Below, in pieces: positions 50,236-61,090 of a stretch of DNA of 64,000 nt (position 1 is its first letter; each line of letters starts with the position of its first letter). A program made the position numbers and the translations under genes. The DNA lies in NCBI GenBank assembly GCA_013397695.1, contig VYZI01000005.1, positions 4,088,215 to 4,152,214 on the forward strand. The letters run 5' to 3'. This DNA comes from Centropus unirufus (Eukaryota > Chordata > Aves > Cuculiformes > Centropidae). The notes below the pieces were generated by a model. It was not told the origin of the DNA. It was given only the letters and a program-made list of their open reading frames with translations, and did no database searches.

Positions 50236-53200
50236 CTACAGGGCAAAAAAATTGAGGCAAAGTTAATGTTTACTGCCTAGAAAATTGCTCCCCATAAACT
50301 AAGGGTACAGTAGCCATGAGTTGCATGAAAGGAAACTTTTGCATCTGCAAAAAGACTTAGCAGCTGCAGGGAAATTCTGCTGGAAAGAACAAGTTGTGAG
50401 TCATAAGTAATATCTTCAGTTTCTCATACATGAGCCAACTTATAGGACTATAAAGAAAACCTTCTGACTCCTATAAGGCCAGATCTCAGGTTTATCTGTA
50501 TGTTAATGCCTGGAATTAGGAAATTTTAAGTAAAATTTTTTCAAGCATGGACCAAAAATCATTAAAGTAAAGCTCACAAGCCACAAACTGCCTTTTATTT
50601 TTAAAGCTGTAGATTTAAGGTTAGGAAATAAAAGCTACTCAGGTGTTATTGACATTTAATCCAATAATGAAAGTAAACCAATACAGAACCTTTGCAAAAT
50701 CAAATGCATAGAATTTTGGTTTAGAAAATCTTTTGGTTTAGTATTACATAAAGCTAGAAAATCTGGTCTACAAATCTAACTTTGGTTTTTTGTTTTTGTG
50801 GGGCTTTTTTAAGTTAGTTTTTTTTTAATGTTTTTATGTACACGAAACACTGAATGTGGATGAAAATCTACTTCCAGAAAGCAGTGTAGGCCTCCAGCTC
50901 AGAAGCACAGTGTTAATTGCATTAAGACTTTTCCTATACTGCTCAAGTCTCTTAAGTAAAAGTACCTTCAGTGGCACAAGACATTTATCCACTCACTAAA
51001 TTTGTGGAAAGCATGTAATATTTGGCAAGGTTGCAATAAACAGTCTCAGAAGCACAAGGTGAATTGAGATTTGTCACTCACAAAAATGAGGATAAAAATC
51101 CCTATTTTGTCCTCATTATTGGCATGGAAACTCCCTCTCCCCTTTTGTAGCAGCGCTCGTCTTCCCAGCAGCCACAGAAGGGAGAAGGAGGCAGTCATGT
51201 AGCAGGCTATGTAGGACACAGAACAATAACTAGGGAGCCGCTCCACAAAGATGGTGCTCGGAGAGGTTGCTCTGCATAGGGCAAGCACAGCTGTGGCCAG
51301 AGCTTATTTTTGTCAGGCTTAGCATTTTGCTCACATATACACCTGTCTAGTTTTCCCAAGGTTAAAACTGATCCCGATACAGCCTGTCCTTGCATGAGGA
51401 TATATTTTCCCTGCCTAGCTCACAGAACAAAATACCATATATTCCCTATGAACATTCATCATCCTATTGTATCACATAAAATATCTACATCAACAGAAAG
51501 ATAAACAGAAGCACTAGTGCCATTTATGCGTAGCATGAGCTATCATTAAGGTCTAGCATGCAACTGTTTTTTTGAGAAAAAAAAATGCACTACAGATACC
51601 TGCTCAAAGGATGAATATATTTGAGATGTACCACAAGGACAGACAGATGAAACAGGCACTGCATTATAATGGTGAATTGTCTACACACAACATAAAGAAC
51701 AAATGTGGATTTTCAAACTAGTGCTACAAAAATAATACATAATTGATGTTACTACTGTGATTTCCAGTACAACTGTTCTGTCTGGTTTTAAGACAAAAAG
51801 AAAAGAGCCTTTATAAATTAAGATTCTAAAGGACTGAAGCAGTTGACCAACTGCCTGCAGAGCCAGGATACCAACTGATTCCAGGGAGAAGATGGATTTG
51901 CCATTCAGGGTTCATATTCAGAATCTCTTCAATGCTACTGCTGTTCTTTGGCACAAGTGGTGAGCCACAGTCTTCAGCAGTTTTGCTGAAGTCATCAGGT
52001 GCCCAAATACATTTCCAATAGTTCTCTACAGCACCATTTGCAAGTTACCCTAAGCTCATTCACATGCACCACTCCTCCAGGTATTTATCTATCAAAGCTA
52101 CATGACAGCAGAAAACAAACAGCACTCGCCAGCCCTAGGAACTCCGTTCAGATAAGTTTGCCTGTTTTTTATTGGTGACAAACAGCACCATTTCTCACAC
52201 TCCTGCAGTTTTTGCAGAATCCAGGGCAGCACTCTGCTTTTCACCTGCTTGGCAATTGCACCAGTGGGCTCTGAACTGCTTAAAGCTGTTGGTAAAAAAT
52301 AGTGACAGGTCAGAGGTTATTTACAAAATATTCACAAAATACAAAAAAATGCATAAAGTACCCCAAACAAAGTGGATGATGTTGTCTGACTACCCTTATT
52401 TAATCTAACATTGTCAGTGACCTGGAAGGCTAAATTTTACATAAAAAATTCTGCTTTAACAACACCTGTCGAGGTGATTCTTGCTCCTCCCAATCCCGAT
52501 AGTTCCAACACCAACAACATCACATCTAATCTTGGACTGCCAAGGCTCGCCTGTCTAAATAACAACAATCAACTGCAGAGTTTTGAATCAAAGCTTCCCT
52601 CACACAAATCAGTGTCCACACCTGTGCTGCTCTGCAGCCCAGCTTGTACAAACCAGAAAACATTTGCTAGATTACACTCTTTGTCATGCATAGCTTGAAG
52701 TACACCCAGACTGCTATGGGTGCTTTTTTGCACGTATCACCCGTATGCAGCAAGTGAAAAAGATTTTCCATACGCTGTACAAAAGTGTACAAGAGTAATT
52801 ATTTGCACAAAAAGATGGTTGGCTTCTCAAGAGCATTCGGTAATTCCTTCCAGATACATTTATCAGTGTAGCGTAGTACTGTGCCCAGCACTCAGACCAT
52901 GTGCACACACTGCTGAGCTTTTCAGCGTTATCATGGGCACTTAACTTCTACATACTTTACATATATAATCTTAGCCCAAGTTAGCCCTCTGGGAACAATC
53001 CGGTTAAAAAAAAAACAACCCAAAGCATGATCCTTTTCCTACCCTTTCTCACTTACAGGCATAGGTTGTCAAGACAATAACAGTATCCTTCTTATACGTT
53101 ATACTCATAAGTACTTGCCAACTACAGAGCTGTTGGCAAGTTCTGGAAAGAGTTACTTTGGCAGGATCATGGGACACTTGGAATGATCACTGCAACAGGA

Positions 53201-54439
53201 ATAAACATGGGCTTCAAGGAAATCCCTTCTTGTGAGTGAGAATTAATATCAGCGAGAGAACTGTAATGCAACTTTGCCAAACATGAATCCAATAAAATGA
53301 GACGATTTACACTGGTAGAAAGATGCATAATGGCTGCACAAGAAACTTCTAAACACCAGTAGCAAGTGAAGAGATACCAAGCAAAATACTGAACCAACCT
53401 AATCACACCCTTAGTTCCACCACCCTGAAGCTGTATTGAAATGAGATCGGATCCATAATACAAAGAATGTTTGCATGCGATTAAAAACACGTCACAGGTA
53501 GCTTGAGCTTGTGATCTGCAGCGAGCTCACTGCAGAGCATTTTGTACTTCACCAGGTTAGTTTCTGCTTATTGGATGGCTGATTATACGACAGAGCTGTT
53601 TCCAGCCGCAATTGCAGGAGCTGGGATATGCCTGCTTGCAGTTCTCCAAAGGGGTCAGCATCTTGCTCTCCAATACAAAAGTAATCTTCAGTCCTGGTAG
53701 GGGAGGGACTGGGAATGGAAGTGGAGTACCAGCAGGGCAGAGGGTTTTGAGCAAGGTTATGACATCAGTTCTTCAGAATCACCGAAGGGGTAGCATCTCC
53801 AGCAGCTGGGAGAAGCACTTGTACCTGCTTTCCAAGTACCACAGCCACAATCACAACCTCTAACCCCACAGTAAACAGCAGTGCGTGGGCAGTACTTATG
53901 ACACTGAAAATGCTGGCAAATAAACTCATTTTAGAGTTTTGGAAGCAAGCAGCCTTTAACGCAGACCGGGACAAGAAGAAGGAATGATTGCCTTGAATTA
54001 TGCGCAGTGAGACAAAAGCTGGTTACAGAATTTGTTTCCCACTTATATGCTTACGTATAAATTTTCCCAGAAATCTTACGCATATTCTATTATTTTCCAA
54101 GGACTAATTTTAATATTAATATGAACTTTGCAACAGTCAAAACTTGCTAATTTGGAGCTTTGGAGCCAACTCTGCCTGGCTTTTGAGACAGGGAAAGGCC
54201 GCAAACAGGGGATTACGGAAGACACGCCTGTTCCGCACAGATCACACTGAACACAGGACACTACCTCCAAGAAACACGAAAAGTGCTAACAGTGTCTGGA
54301 CAAACACAATTTGGGAAAAAAAAAGCTATTAAACCACCCATGCTATTAGAGGGACATTGTAACTTCCAAGCATTGCAGCCACTGCGATGAAAACTTAACT
54401 CTACTTTAGTTTAAATCCAAATATCCCGCTTTTTGTAAC

Positions 54440-55020
54440 AGCGGCTGCTTTCAGCACCGATGAACACAGGCGGGGGGGGGAGTACATTGCGCAACCCGCG
54501 CTGGAAGGGCGCCGCCGCTCCGCCGGGAGCCAGGCCCGGCCTCCGCTTCCTCCCCGCCCGGAGCCGCCACGGCTTCCCCCGCGGCCGCAGCGGCGCGGAC
54601 CCCGCCGGGAGGGGAGGAGCGCGAGCCCCGGCGCCGCGGAGCGCGCGGCGCCCTGAGGAGAAGCGGCGCGCGGCGCCCGTCACGAACCAAGAGCCCCCCC
54701 CGGCCCGGCCCGGGCCATACCTTGTAGTAGAAGGCCGCTTCCTGGTAGCGCCCGCTCTGGTCCCGCTGCACCGCCAGCTGCGCGAATTTCACCGCATCCA
54801 GCTCCAGCGCCGCGGCATCCATAGCCGGCGCCTTCCCAGCGCCAACACCGGCAGCTGCGCCCCCTCAGACCCGCCCCGCGCCCGCCTCTCACCGCTCCCC
54901 CCGGCGCTTCCTCACGGAGCCGCCGCCCCGCCCCAGGCCCCGCCCTCTCCCTTGGCCCCGCCCACCGAGCGGGAGGGGCGGAGTGCGCACGTGCGTGGCG
55001 GGGAGCGGGGAGCGGTGGCG
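54440..55020. promoter_or_regulatory. CpG island / CAPN7 promoter
   Basis: Very G+C-rich and CpG-dense sequence flanking the CAPN7 start codon. It contrasts sharply with the A/T-rich introns. It contains a run of nine G near 54473 and several GC-box-like CCGCCC/GGGCGG motifs (for example around 54920-54980). It is the likely CAPN7 promoter; transcription starts cannot be fixed from sequence. Confidence 0.85.
54721..54822 (-). CDS. CAPN7: CAPN7 exon 1 (start codon)
   Basis: Encodes residues 1-34, MDAAALELDAVKFAQLAVQR, DQSGRYQEAAFYYK, closely matching the human N-terminus, which fixes the ATG at 54822. It forms the first two helices of MIT domain 1. Donor AAG|GTATGG. It lies inside a CpG island, as expected for a broadly expressed gene. 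Confidence 0.97.
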
Positions 55021-55039
55021 CAGGAGCGCGGAGTCGCCC

Positions 55040-55560
55040 CGTTGGAAAGGAGGTTTGGAATCGTCGAGTCCGACCGTACCTGCCTGCCGCTAAGCCATAT
55101 CCCCAAGCACCTCATCCACCCGTGTTCCAAGCACCTCCAGGGATGGGGACTCCACCACCGCCCTGGGCAGCCTCTGCCAGCAACTGGTGACCCTTTCAGT
55201 GAAAAACTTCCTAATGTCCAGCCTACCCTGGTACAGCTTGAGGCCATTCCCCCTCATCCTATCCCCTGTCACTTAGGAGAAGAGACCAGCATCCACCTCT
55301 CCACAACCTCCTTTCAGGCAGCTGGAGGCAGTGATGAGGTCTCCCCTCAGACTCCTCCAGGCTAAACAACCCCAGCTCCCTCAGCCACTCCTAAGACTTG
55401 TTCTCCAGCCACTTCCCCAGCTCCATTGCTCTTCTCTGGACACGCTCCAGCGCCTCAATGTCCTTCTTGTAGTGAGGGGCCCAGAAGTGAACACAGGATT
55501 CAAGGTGCAGCCTCACCAGTGCCGAGTACAGGGGCAGGATCCCCTCCCTGGTCCTGTTGT
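55040..55560 (-). mobile_element. CR1 LINE fragment beside the CpG island
   Basis: Starts TTGGAAAGGAGGTTTGGAATCG and runs through CTTCCTAATGTCCAGCCTAC. It begins within about 20 bp of the CpG-dense sequence, upstream of CAPN7. Confidence 0.9.
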
Positions 55561-55813
55561 TAGGTTTGGCACCATGACTACTTCCCCTGGGAGGCTGTTC
55601 CAGTGTTCCACCACCATATGGGTGAAGATTGTTTTCCTAATGTCCAACCTATACCTCCCCTGGCATATCTTCCTGCCCTTCCCTTGGGTCCTGTCATTGG
55701 CTGCCACAGAGAAGAGATCAGTGCCTGTTCCTCCTCCCCTTGTGAGGAAGCTGTAGGCTGTGCTGGTGTCTCCCCTCACTCTCCTCTGAGATCCACTGCA
55801 ACCCTCAAAATGA
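55560..55813 (-). mobile_element. Diverged CR1-like fragment
   Basis: The - strand frame reads GRYRLDIRKTIFTHMVVEHW and NSLPGEVV, a CR1-type tail of a different, older-looking subfamily. Confidence 0.7.
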
Positions 55814-55952
55814 GACTGCTGTGCTTTCCAGTGTGACAAGTTTCCGTTGTTGGGGCAGCTTCTTTGTAACTTAGAGCCAGTGTAAATCCATGCTGCTATC
55901 AAGGGCTTGAGCCTGGCCTCCACATGTTCCTGACCAGCACTCCCACTTCACT
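55814..55952 (-). repeat. Unclassified repeat, copy 1
   Basis: About 139 bp whose reverse complement matches 63861-64000 nearly base for base (AGTGAAGTGGGAGTGCTGGT ... GAAACTTGTCACAC). It abuts the CR1-like fragment and may be its 5' continuation. Confidence 0.8.
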
Positions 55953-55994
55953 GCTTTGCGTTAAAAAGCCTTGGGTTAAAACATAAACTTTTTC

Positions 55995-56215
55995 TTCTTT
56001 TTACTTAGAGTGGGTTTTACTGACTGCAATGAGGTCTCTTCTCAGTCTCCTCCGGTTGAACAGACCAAGTGACTTCAGCTGCTCTTCATACAGCTTCCCC
56101 TCTAGACCCTTCATCAACTTTGTGACCCTCCTCTGGACACTCTCCAGTGGCTTTATATCCTTTTTATACTGCGGTGCCCAACACTGCACGTAAGATTCAA
56201 GGTGAGGTCGCACAA
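55995..56215 (-). mobile_element. CR1 LINE fragment
   Basis: The - strand frame reads SYVQCWAPQYKKDIKPLESV, QRRVTKLMKGLEGKLYEEQL. Confidence 0.88.
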
Positions 56216-57345
56216 GTGTGGAGCAGAGCGCTTCCTACAACTGGAACAGCAAAGCTGTGCTTGGTGCGCCCCACATCAGCTTGAAAATGAAGACCTGTTT
56301 CATCAATAAGTTGTTGAATTTGTGTACAGTTATTAAGTGGATTCTGCAATAAATTCAGAAAAAAACTAACATCAACAACTACAACAAAATAAGCCTGCCT
56401 ATTGCTCCCCACCCCCAGTTTGCTTCTAAAGTACCTTAATGTGTCCAGCGATGCAGGCAAAAAGAAACCAGGCTCCCAAGAGACCTAGATAAAAGCTTTG
56501 CTATTTATCATGAGAAAAATCAATTATACAATACTTTTCTATTGTGCTTTGACTTAATTAAGGCATAAAGACTGGTCTTGCATTTAATTGTGAAAGGGTG
56601 TACAGATGCACTGATTTGTTAGACTGGGATATCTTTAGTCCTAGGAGTCAGTTATGATTGGTTGTTTTAATAAGTTGTTTTCTGAGGACACATTCATGGT
56701 ATTAATGCAGAGTGTTCATTCACCTCTTCCTGACTTCTGGAATGCAGATATAAAGCTCCCTGAAATGCTATTCACGTGATGGCTCTAGTCCTCTGAAACG
56801 AAAAGACTCTTTTTCTTCTACTTGAAACAGGTGACCACACCAATGGGACTGTGCCTGTATGGAGCCCAGAGCAGCTCCCACCACCCCAGCAGCATCATTG
56901 GGACTACCACAAGGAACAGGATAAGCCCCCTGATCCCCAGCAGTGGGGCAGTGCCCCAGTGGGGACCTCACGCTGCAACTTCTGCAAGCCAGACCCATAC
57001 AGGTGAGACTGCTCTCCAAAGGCACCGTTGGCTGCAGTGGCCCCAGGCTGTGGAGCTTGGATGAGCGTTAAGAAGAGAGGTAGTTTCCAGGTGCTTTCTG
57101 GCCACTGGAAGTGATTTTTTTCATTGTCATTTTTTTGTTTCCCCCTCCCTGGTCTTGTGACTACCCAAGGTGGAACCAGAACATGGGAGCAGTCAAAGCG
57201 GGGCTCCAGAACTGGGTGTGGTGGCACCCAAGGAAGGGTGTAATTGTCCTGAAGCTTTGAAGAGCTTTGCCTTGCACCCTGTCCCTGCTGGAGGGGGATG
57301 CTGCTCCCTCCACCCTGTCCCTGCTGGAGGGGATGCTGCTCATGT
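56216..57345. other. Spacer between CAPN7 and the novel gene
   Basis: Non-coding as far as I can tell. A 33-bp-period tandem duplication lies at about 57277-57345. Confidence 0.5.
57277..57345. repeat. 33-bp tandem repeat (about 2 copies)
   Basis: The unit CACCCTGTCCCTGCTGGAGG... is repeated with one base of length difference, in an otherwise unique G+C-rich stretch. Confidence 0.8.
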
Positions 57346-57708
57346 TCAAGCCAAAGCTTTTGCAGCCTTTGCTGTTGTGCGAGTCCATCCCCTCACCAAC
57401 ATCCAAGGTCTGTTCTTGCTGCAGGGGCTTTGTGCTGGATTCTGCATGGGGCTGTGCCTGAGCCCTGCAGGGACTTGTACATCTGGGATCTCCTGCCAAA
57501 GGCATGCTTTCCCTGGGGAAGGGGACAGAGGATTCCTCCTTCTGCCATTGCCTTGCCCTGCTGGTGGGGACCCAGCCCTGGGGGTGGCTCTGTACCCTTT
57601 GGAGATTGCTGGCTCTGATTTGGGTCTCACTGGGGCTTTTACACCTTTCACATCCTGTGTCCCAGAGCACTTTGCACTCCCCCCCTCCCACACAGGCATG
57701 GAGTAATC
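57346..57708 (-). other. Open frame downstream of novel gene, possible former 3' exon
   Basis: On the - strand a good acceptor (TTGCTTCTCCAG) opens an uninterrupted frame of about 120 codons starting DYSMPVWEGGSAKCS. It is in phase with the cryptic donor at 57979 beyond the novel gene's stop. No protein similarity is recognised. The stretch is Pro/Arg-rich and could be open by chance in G+C-rich DNA. Confidence 0.2.
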
Positions 57709-57978
57709 CTGGAGAAGCAAATTTTGATGGAAAACGAAACAAGAGGAAAGGTCCCACAAAGCTACTCTAACCTCATCCCCGCTTCACTCCCCTGTACCCA
57801 CCATCCCCTGCCCCAATAGATAACACCCTCACTCCCCACCCTTCACTCCTCCCATCTTCATCACATCTCTGCAGTTGGACTAATCACACCCTGACTTTTC
57901 TGCGCTGCCATCCAGAGCCCCGCTCTTGCTTGGTGATGTTGGCCAGGTTCTCTTCCCCTTTTTCTTCCCTCAACTCAC

Positions 57979-58152
57979 TGACATGGCAGGTTGGGAAGAT
58001 TTTAGCTTCATCTCTGAAATGTGCCGTGACTCCAGGGTCTCCATGTGCATGATGGTGGTCTCTTCTTGGTTCACAATAATATCAGAGGTCTTGGGGATAC
58101 CATCCTGCTTAACTCTCAATGTGTCCAGGGAACAATCAATGAGTCTTAGCAT
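57979..58152 (-). pseudogene. In-frame coding remnant after the novel gene's stop
   Basis: Directly after TAA the same frame stays open: MLRLIDCSLDTLRVKQDG, then about 40 more codons to MS, where a perfect donor (TCA|GTGAGT) occurs. The first 18 residues align with the second half of the helix repeat in exon 5. This suggests that the exon once continued here and was cut by a stop. Alternatively it is 3'UTR that keeps ancestral coding similarity. Confidence 0.5.
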
Positions 58153-58157
58153 TTATT
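58152..58157 (-). promoter_or_regulatory. AATAAA overlapping the stop codon
   Basis: The sequence GAATAAATG on the - strand contains both the TAA stop and a canonical AATAAA. If used, it would end the transcript within about 30 nt of the stop. Usage is unproven. Confidence 0.35.
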
Positions 58158-59948
58158 CAAGAGGCACCTCCCTGGGCGGTGCAAGGTCACCCTGTGTGTC
58201 CCCAGGGGATTGGTGGCTCTGTGCAGAGTGGTCCTGGATGTTCTGGCTGCTGGGGATGGATGATCCTGGCAGCGCCATGAGGGCTGAGGCCACTGCTCTC
58301 CCATCTCTGCCAGTGTCATCATGGTCCACAGGACTGGGGTCCTGATGGCTGAGACCATCCCGGCTGACTTCCACTGTATTTAGGATGCAACGCATCAGCC
58401 TTAGGGCCTCTTCAATAAGCTCTTTCTGTTCCAAAGATTCTTGGTAATCAGGAGTAGGAGAAGAGCGGGAGAGGATGTTGCTGCCCAGTGGTGACCCGGC
58501 AGAGGTGGCTGTGCTGGCATTGTTGCTCTGTGTAGGGCTTCCCATGATGTGTTGGCAGCTGGGGGTGGGTGTTGTTGGTAGCACTGGGGAGGCTGGGGGC
58601 ACCTCTCTCCCAACTCTGTGAGCTCCAACATGGTCCTCAGGTTTGGGGTCACTGCTGACCTGACTGACCCCCACCATGTCCAGGGAGCTACCAACGAGCT
58701 GTTGGAACTCTTCAAGAAACTCTTCCTCAGACACTGTAAGTTTGCCTTCTGGGTTTTCAAGCGCTTGGCTGTGGAGAGCAGCAGAGGAGGAGGGAGGGAA
58801 GTTGTTGCCTGGAGGGATGTTGCTGTGTGAGGTTTCCCATGCAGTGGGGGTGGATGTGCTGGAGATATTTCTCAGTGATGCATGCCCCTTGCTGTGCCCA
58901 CAGCTGGGGATGGATGCCAATGTCAACTCCACTGCAGGAGCTGGGGCCACTGCTCTCACCTCTCCGCCAGTCCTACCAGTGTCCTCTGGCATAGTGCTGC
59001 TGTTGGGCCTGTCCTGGTTGACCCCCACCATGTCCAGGGAGCAACCAACTAGCTTTTGGAATTCTTCAAGGAACTCCTTGAGAAACTCATCCGTAACGGC
59101 CACATCTCTGCCCTCTCCACCAGTGCCTCCCACTGGGTCAAGGAAGCAACCAAGGAGCCTTAGGGCCTCTTCTAGGAGCTCCTTGTCCTCTGGGTTCCCA
59201 ATACCTTGGTTTTCAGGGGCCGCAGAGATTCTGGGGGGAACATCACTGTCAGGGGTGATGTTGCTGCCCAGGGGTGTCACCACGGGTGTGCCCATGTTGT
59301 ATAAGTTGCTCTGTGCAGTGGCACAGAAGTACTGGCAGCTGGGAATGGATGTTGTCCGCAACATCGGTGGGGCCGAGGCCATGGCTCTTCCATCTGTGCC
59401 AGTGCCAACACGATCCCCAGGCACAGAGGCACTGCTGGGACCATCCGTGCTTTCCCCTACCATGTCTGGGGAGTAACCAAAGAGCCTGTAAGCCTCTTTG
59501 AGAAGCTCCTCCTCGGACACTGCAATGTTGTCGTCTGTGTCCACGAGGACTTGCTTGTGGGGGGCAGCAGAGGAGCTGTGGGGTGCACCACTGCCAGGGG
59601 GCATGTTGCTGCCCAAGGGTATCTGCAAGGTGGGTATGGACATGCTGGAGATGTTTCTTTGTGTGGATTGCCCCTTGGTATGCTGGTAGCTTTGGATTGG
59701 TGTCATCAGGAGCACCAGCGGTGCCTGGGCCACCACTCTCCTCCTTTTTTTCTTGGGTTGGTCCTGTGGGGTCCCTGTGGCTATCCAGGCAAGAGGGGTC
59801 TCACAGCCTCTGGGGACCCACGGGGCACCACCTGGCAGAGAAGTGATGTTGTGCCCCTGGGTGGATATGGCCGATGGAGGCACGCTGATGCTGGTCCACT
59901 GGAAGCCCTGGGAGTCGATGAAGTAGTTGCATGGAGCTGTCTGCAGCC
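58153..59948 (-). CDS. Novel gene exon 5: nuclear-signal, helix-repeat protein
   Basis: I do not recognise this protein. After the acceptor CTTCTCACCTACACAG it encodes about 597 residues, starting (G)LQTAPCNYFIDSQGF and ending EVPLE-TAA. It carries PKKKRRRV (59734-59757), a classical monopartite nuclear localisation pattern. Five copies of an acidic amphipathic helix follow: SEEELLKEAYRLFGYSPDMV (59458-59517), KELLEEALRLLGCFLDPV (59131-59187), EFLEEFQKLVGCSLDMVGV (59026-59091), SEEEFLEEFQQLVGSSLDMV (58672-58731) and KELIEEALRLMRCILNTV (58372-58428). They sit in Ser/Pro/Gly-rich linkers that repeat IPSCQ, PLGSN and TGR-GRAV words. No membrane segment or enzyme motif is seen. The architecture suggests a disordered nuclear protein with repeated binding helices; that is inference. 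The frame is open for 1.8 kb, the longest in the window. Confidence 0.75.
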
Positions 59949-60049
59949 CTGTGTAGGTGAGAAGGAGCCATGCTTGGCCAGGGGAACCCTCCAGGGACAC
60001 CCATAGATCAGGGCCCCATTTGCAACCCCCCCAAGTCTGTGCAAGGCAA

Positions 60050-60480
60050 GTGGGGCACTTGTCTCTGGGGTTCTCCTGGTGGGGCTAACTTGTTTGCCAG
60101 CAGAATGGGGTTGCAAATCAGGGAGGAGGCACACTTCTAGGAGGTGTACCAGGAGAGATGGCCCCAGGTAATTGGTCAATTCTCTGGAAATCCAATTTAG
60201 TGCACATGCAACACCCAGTGATGCTCACCCTGCCTTGCCCAATCCCTGTGCCTTATCCACCAGGGAGACAGGGATGGTGGGACTGCTGGGAATGCCCAGG
60301 AATAGGGAGGGCTAAAGGTAGGTGATGGGTGTTTAGGAAACACAAGGGGGCCATACCTGCTGGTTCCTGGAGCTGCTGTGGGGCATGGCTTGCCAGTTGT
60401 ATTGGGACTGCCAAGGTTGTGGGCAAGGGCTGCTGCTGTTGGGGCAGTTGCCATAGCACGGCTGAGCCTGGAAGAGAAAC
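60050..60480 (-). repeat. Tandem segmental duplication, unit 1 (exon 4 and flanks)
   Basis: Intron sequence on both sides of exon 4 matches that around exon 3 at an offset of about 612 bp. Shared words include TTGCAAATCAGGGAG, TAATTGG, GGGAGACAGG and the exon itself. This is the duplicated unit that produced the cassette exons. Confidence 0.75.
60357..60467 (-). CDS. Novel gene exon 4 (cassette copy C, 111 nt)
   Basis: Phase 1-1 exon between CTCTTCCAG and GCAG|GTATGG. It encodes SAVLWQLPQQQQPLPTTLAV and a Gln/Pro-rich remainder ending EPA plus a split Gly. It aligns with exons 2 and 3 (S-x-x-L-W-x-L-P ... Q-P-L ... L-A-x-P) and has one codon fewer. The end phase matches exon 5 exactly. Confidence 0.7.
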
Positions 60481-60654
60481 AGGAGCCTTAAAGATCTTTA
60501 CAAGATCTTCAAAATCCTTTAAAGATCATCTAGTGCAATCCTGAAGTGAGAAGTGACATAATTCTCATAGGCCCCCTTTAAGTCTTGTATGGCTGCAAGA
60601 AGGCCCCCATTGCTGATGTCCCCTGGTTCTGCACCGGGCACACGTGGTGCTGGC

Positions 60655-61090
60655 AGCTAGGATGATCCTTGCAGGGTGAGCCGCTGTGCTGGTGTGATGG
60701 GGCTGCAAATCAGGGAGAAGACTTCCTTCTAGGAAGTGAAAGAGGACAGATAACCCCAAGTAATTGGCAAATTCTCTGAAAATATTAACTGCACACACAA
60801 CACTCAGGTGAGGACAGGGATGCTCACCCCGACTTACCCAAGCCCTGTGCCATATTTGCTAGGGAGACAGGGGTGGTGGGGTTGGAAATGCCAAGGGGTA
60901 GAGAATGGTGAAATTACCAAAGGTTCTGAGTGTTTAGAAGAGACAAGGGTGCCATAGTGCCGTACCTGCTGGTGCTGCTTGGAGTTTCTGCAGGCTGTGG
61001 GCTGCCCCTTGCACTGGTGGTGCCAAGGCTGTGGGCAAGGGCTGATGGTGTCTGGGCAGTTGCCACAGTGTGGCTGAGCCTGGAATAGAG
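60655..61090 (-). repeat. Tandem segmental duplication, unit 2 (exon 3 and flanks)
   Basis: Partner of the unit at 60050-60480. A more diverged third unit surrounds exon 2 and is interrupted by a CR1 fragment at about 61495-61750. Confidence 0.75.
60966..61079 (-). CDS. Novel gene exon 3 (cassette copy B, 114 nt)
   Basis: Phase 1-1 exon between CTATTCCAG and GCAG|GTACGG. It encodes SATLWQLPRHHQPLPTALAP and a remainder ending QKLQAAPA. Of the three frames, only this one is open in all three copies, which argues for translation in this frame. The flanking intron is also duplicated with copy C. Confidence 0.7.

Larger units (their letters stand above)
46153..54720 (-). other. CAPN7: CAPN7 introns 1-3
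   Basis: The 5' introns. They contain one + orientation CR1 copy (about 48800-49620) with a short TA tract near 49430. The remaining 8 kb shows no recognisable repeat or coding exon. Confidence 0.8.

Noticed and set aside
54460..55365. 301-codon + strand open frame over the CAPN7 promoter
   Set aside because: It is antisense to CAPN7 exon 1 in a CpG island and runs into a reverse CR1. The composition is a G+C-rich artefact.
55513..55923. 136-codon - strand open frame
   Set aside because: It is a diverged CR1 tail fused to the unclassified repeat, with no start context or splice support.
56197..56460. 87-codon - strand open frame ending near a CR1
   Set aside because: No family similarity, and it partly overlaps the CR1 at 55995-56215.
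57161..57757. 198-codon - strand open frame
   Set aside because: It overlaps another open frame in a different phase, contains the 33-bp tandem repeat and lacks a recognised domain. Kept only as a possible exon region in one frame.
58676..59476. 266-codon + strand open frame
   Set aside because: It is antisense to the large exon of the novel gene, and its repeats merely mirror those of the - strand protein. The - strand frame is longer and is supported by splice phases.
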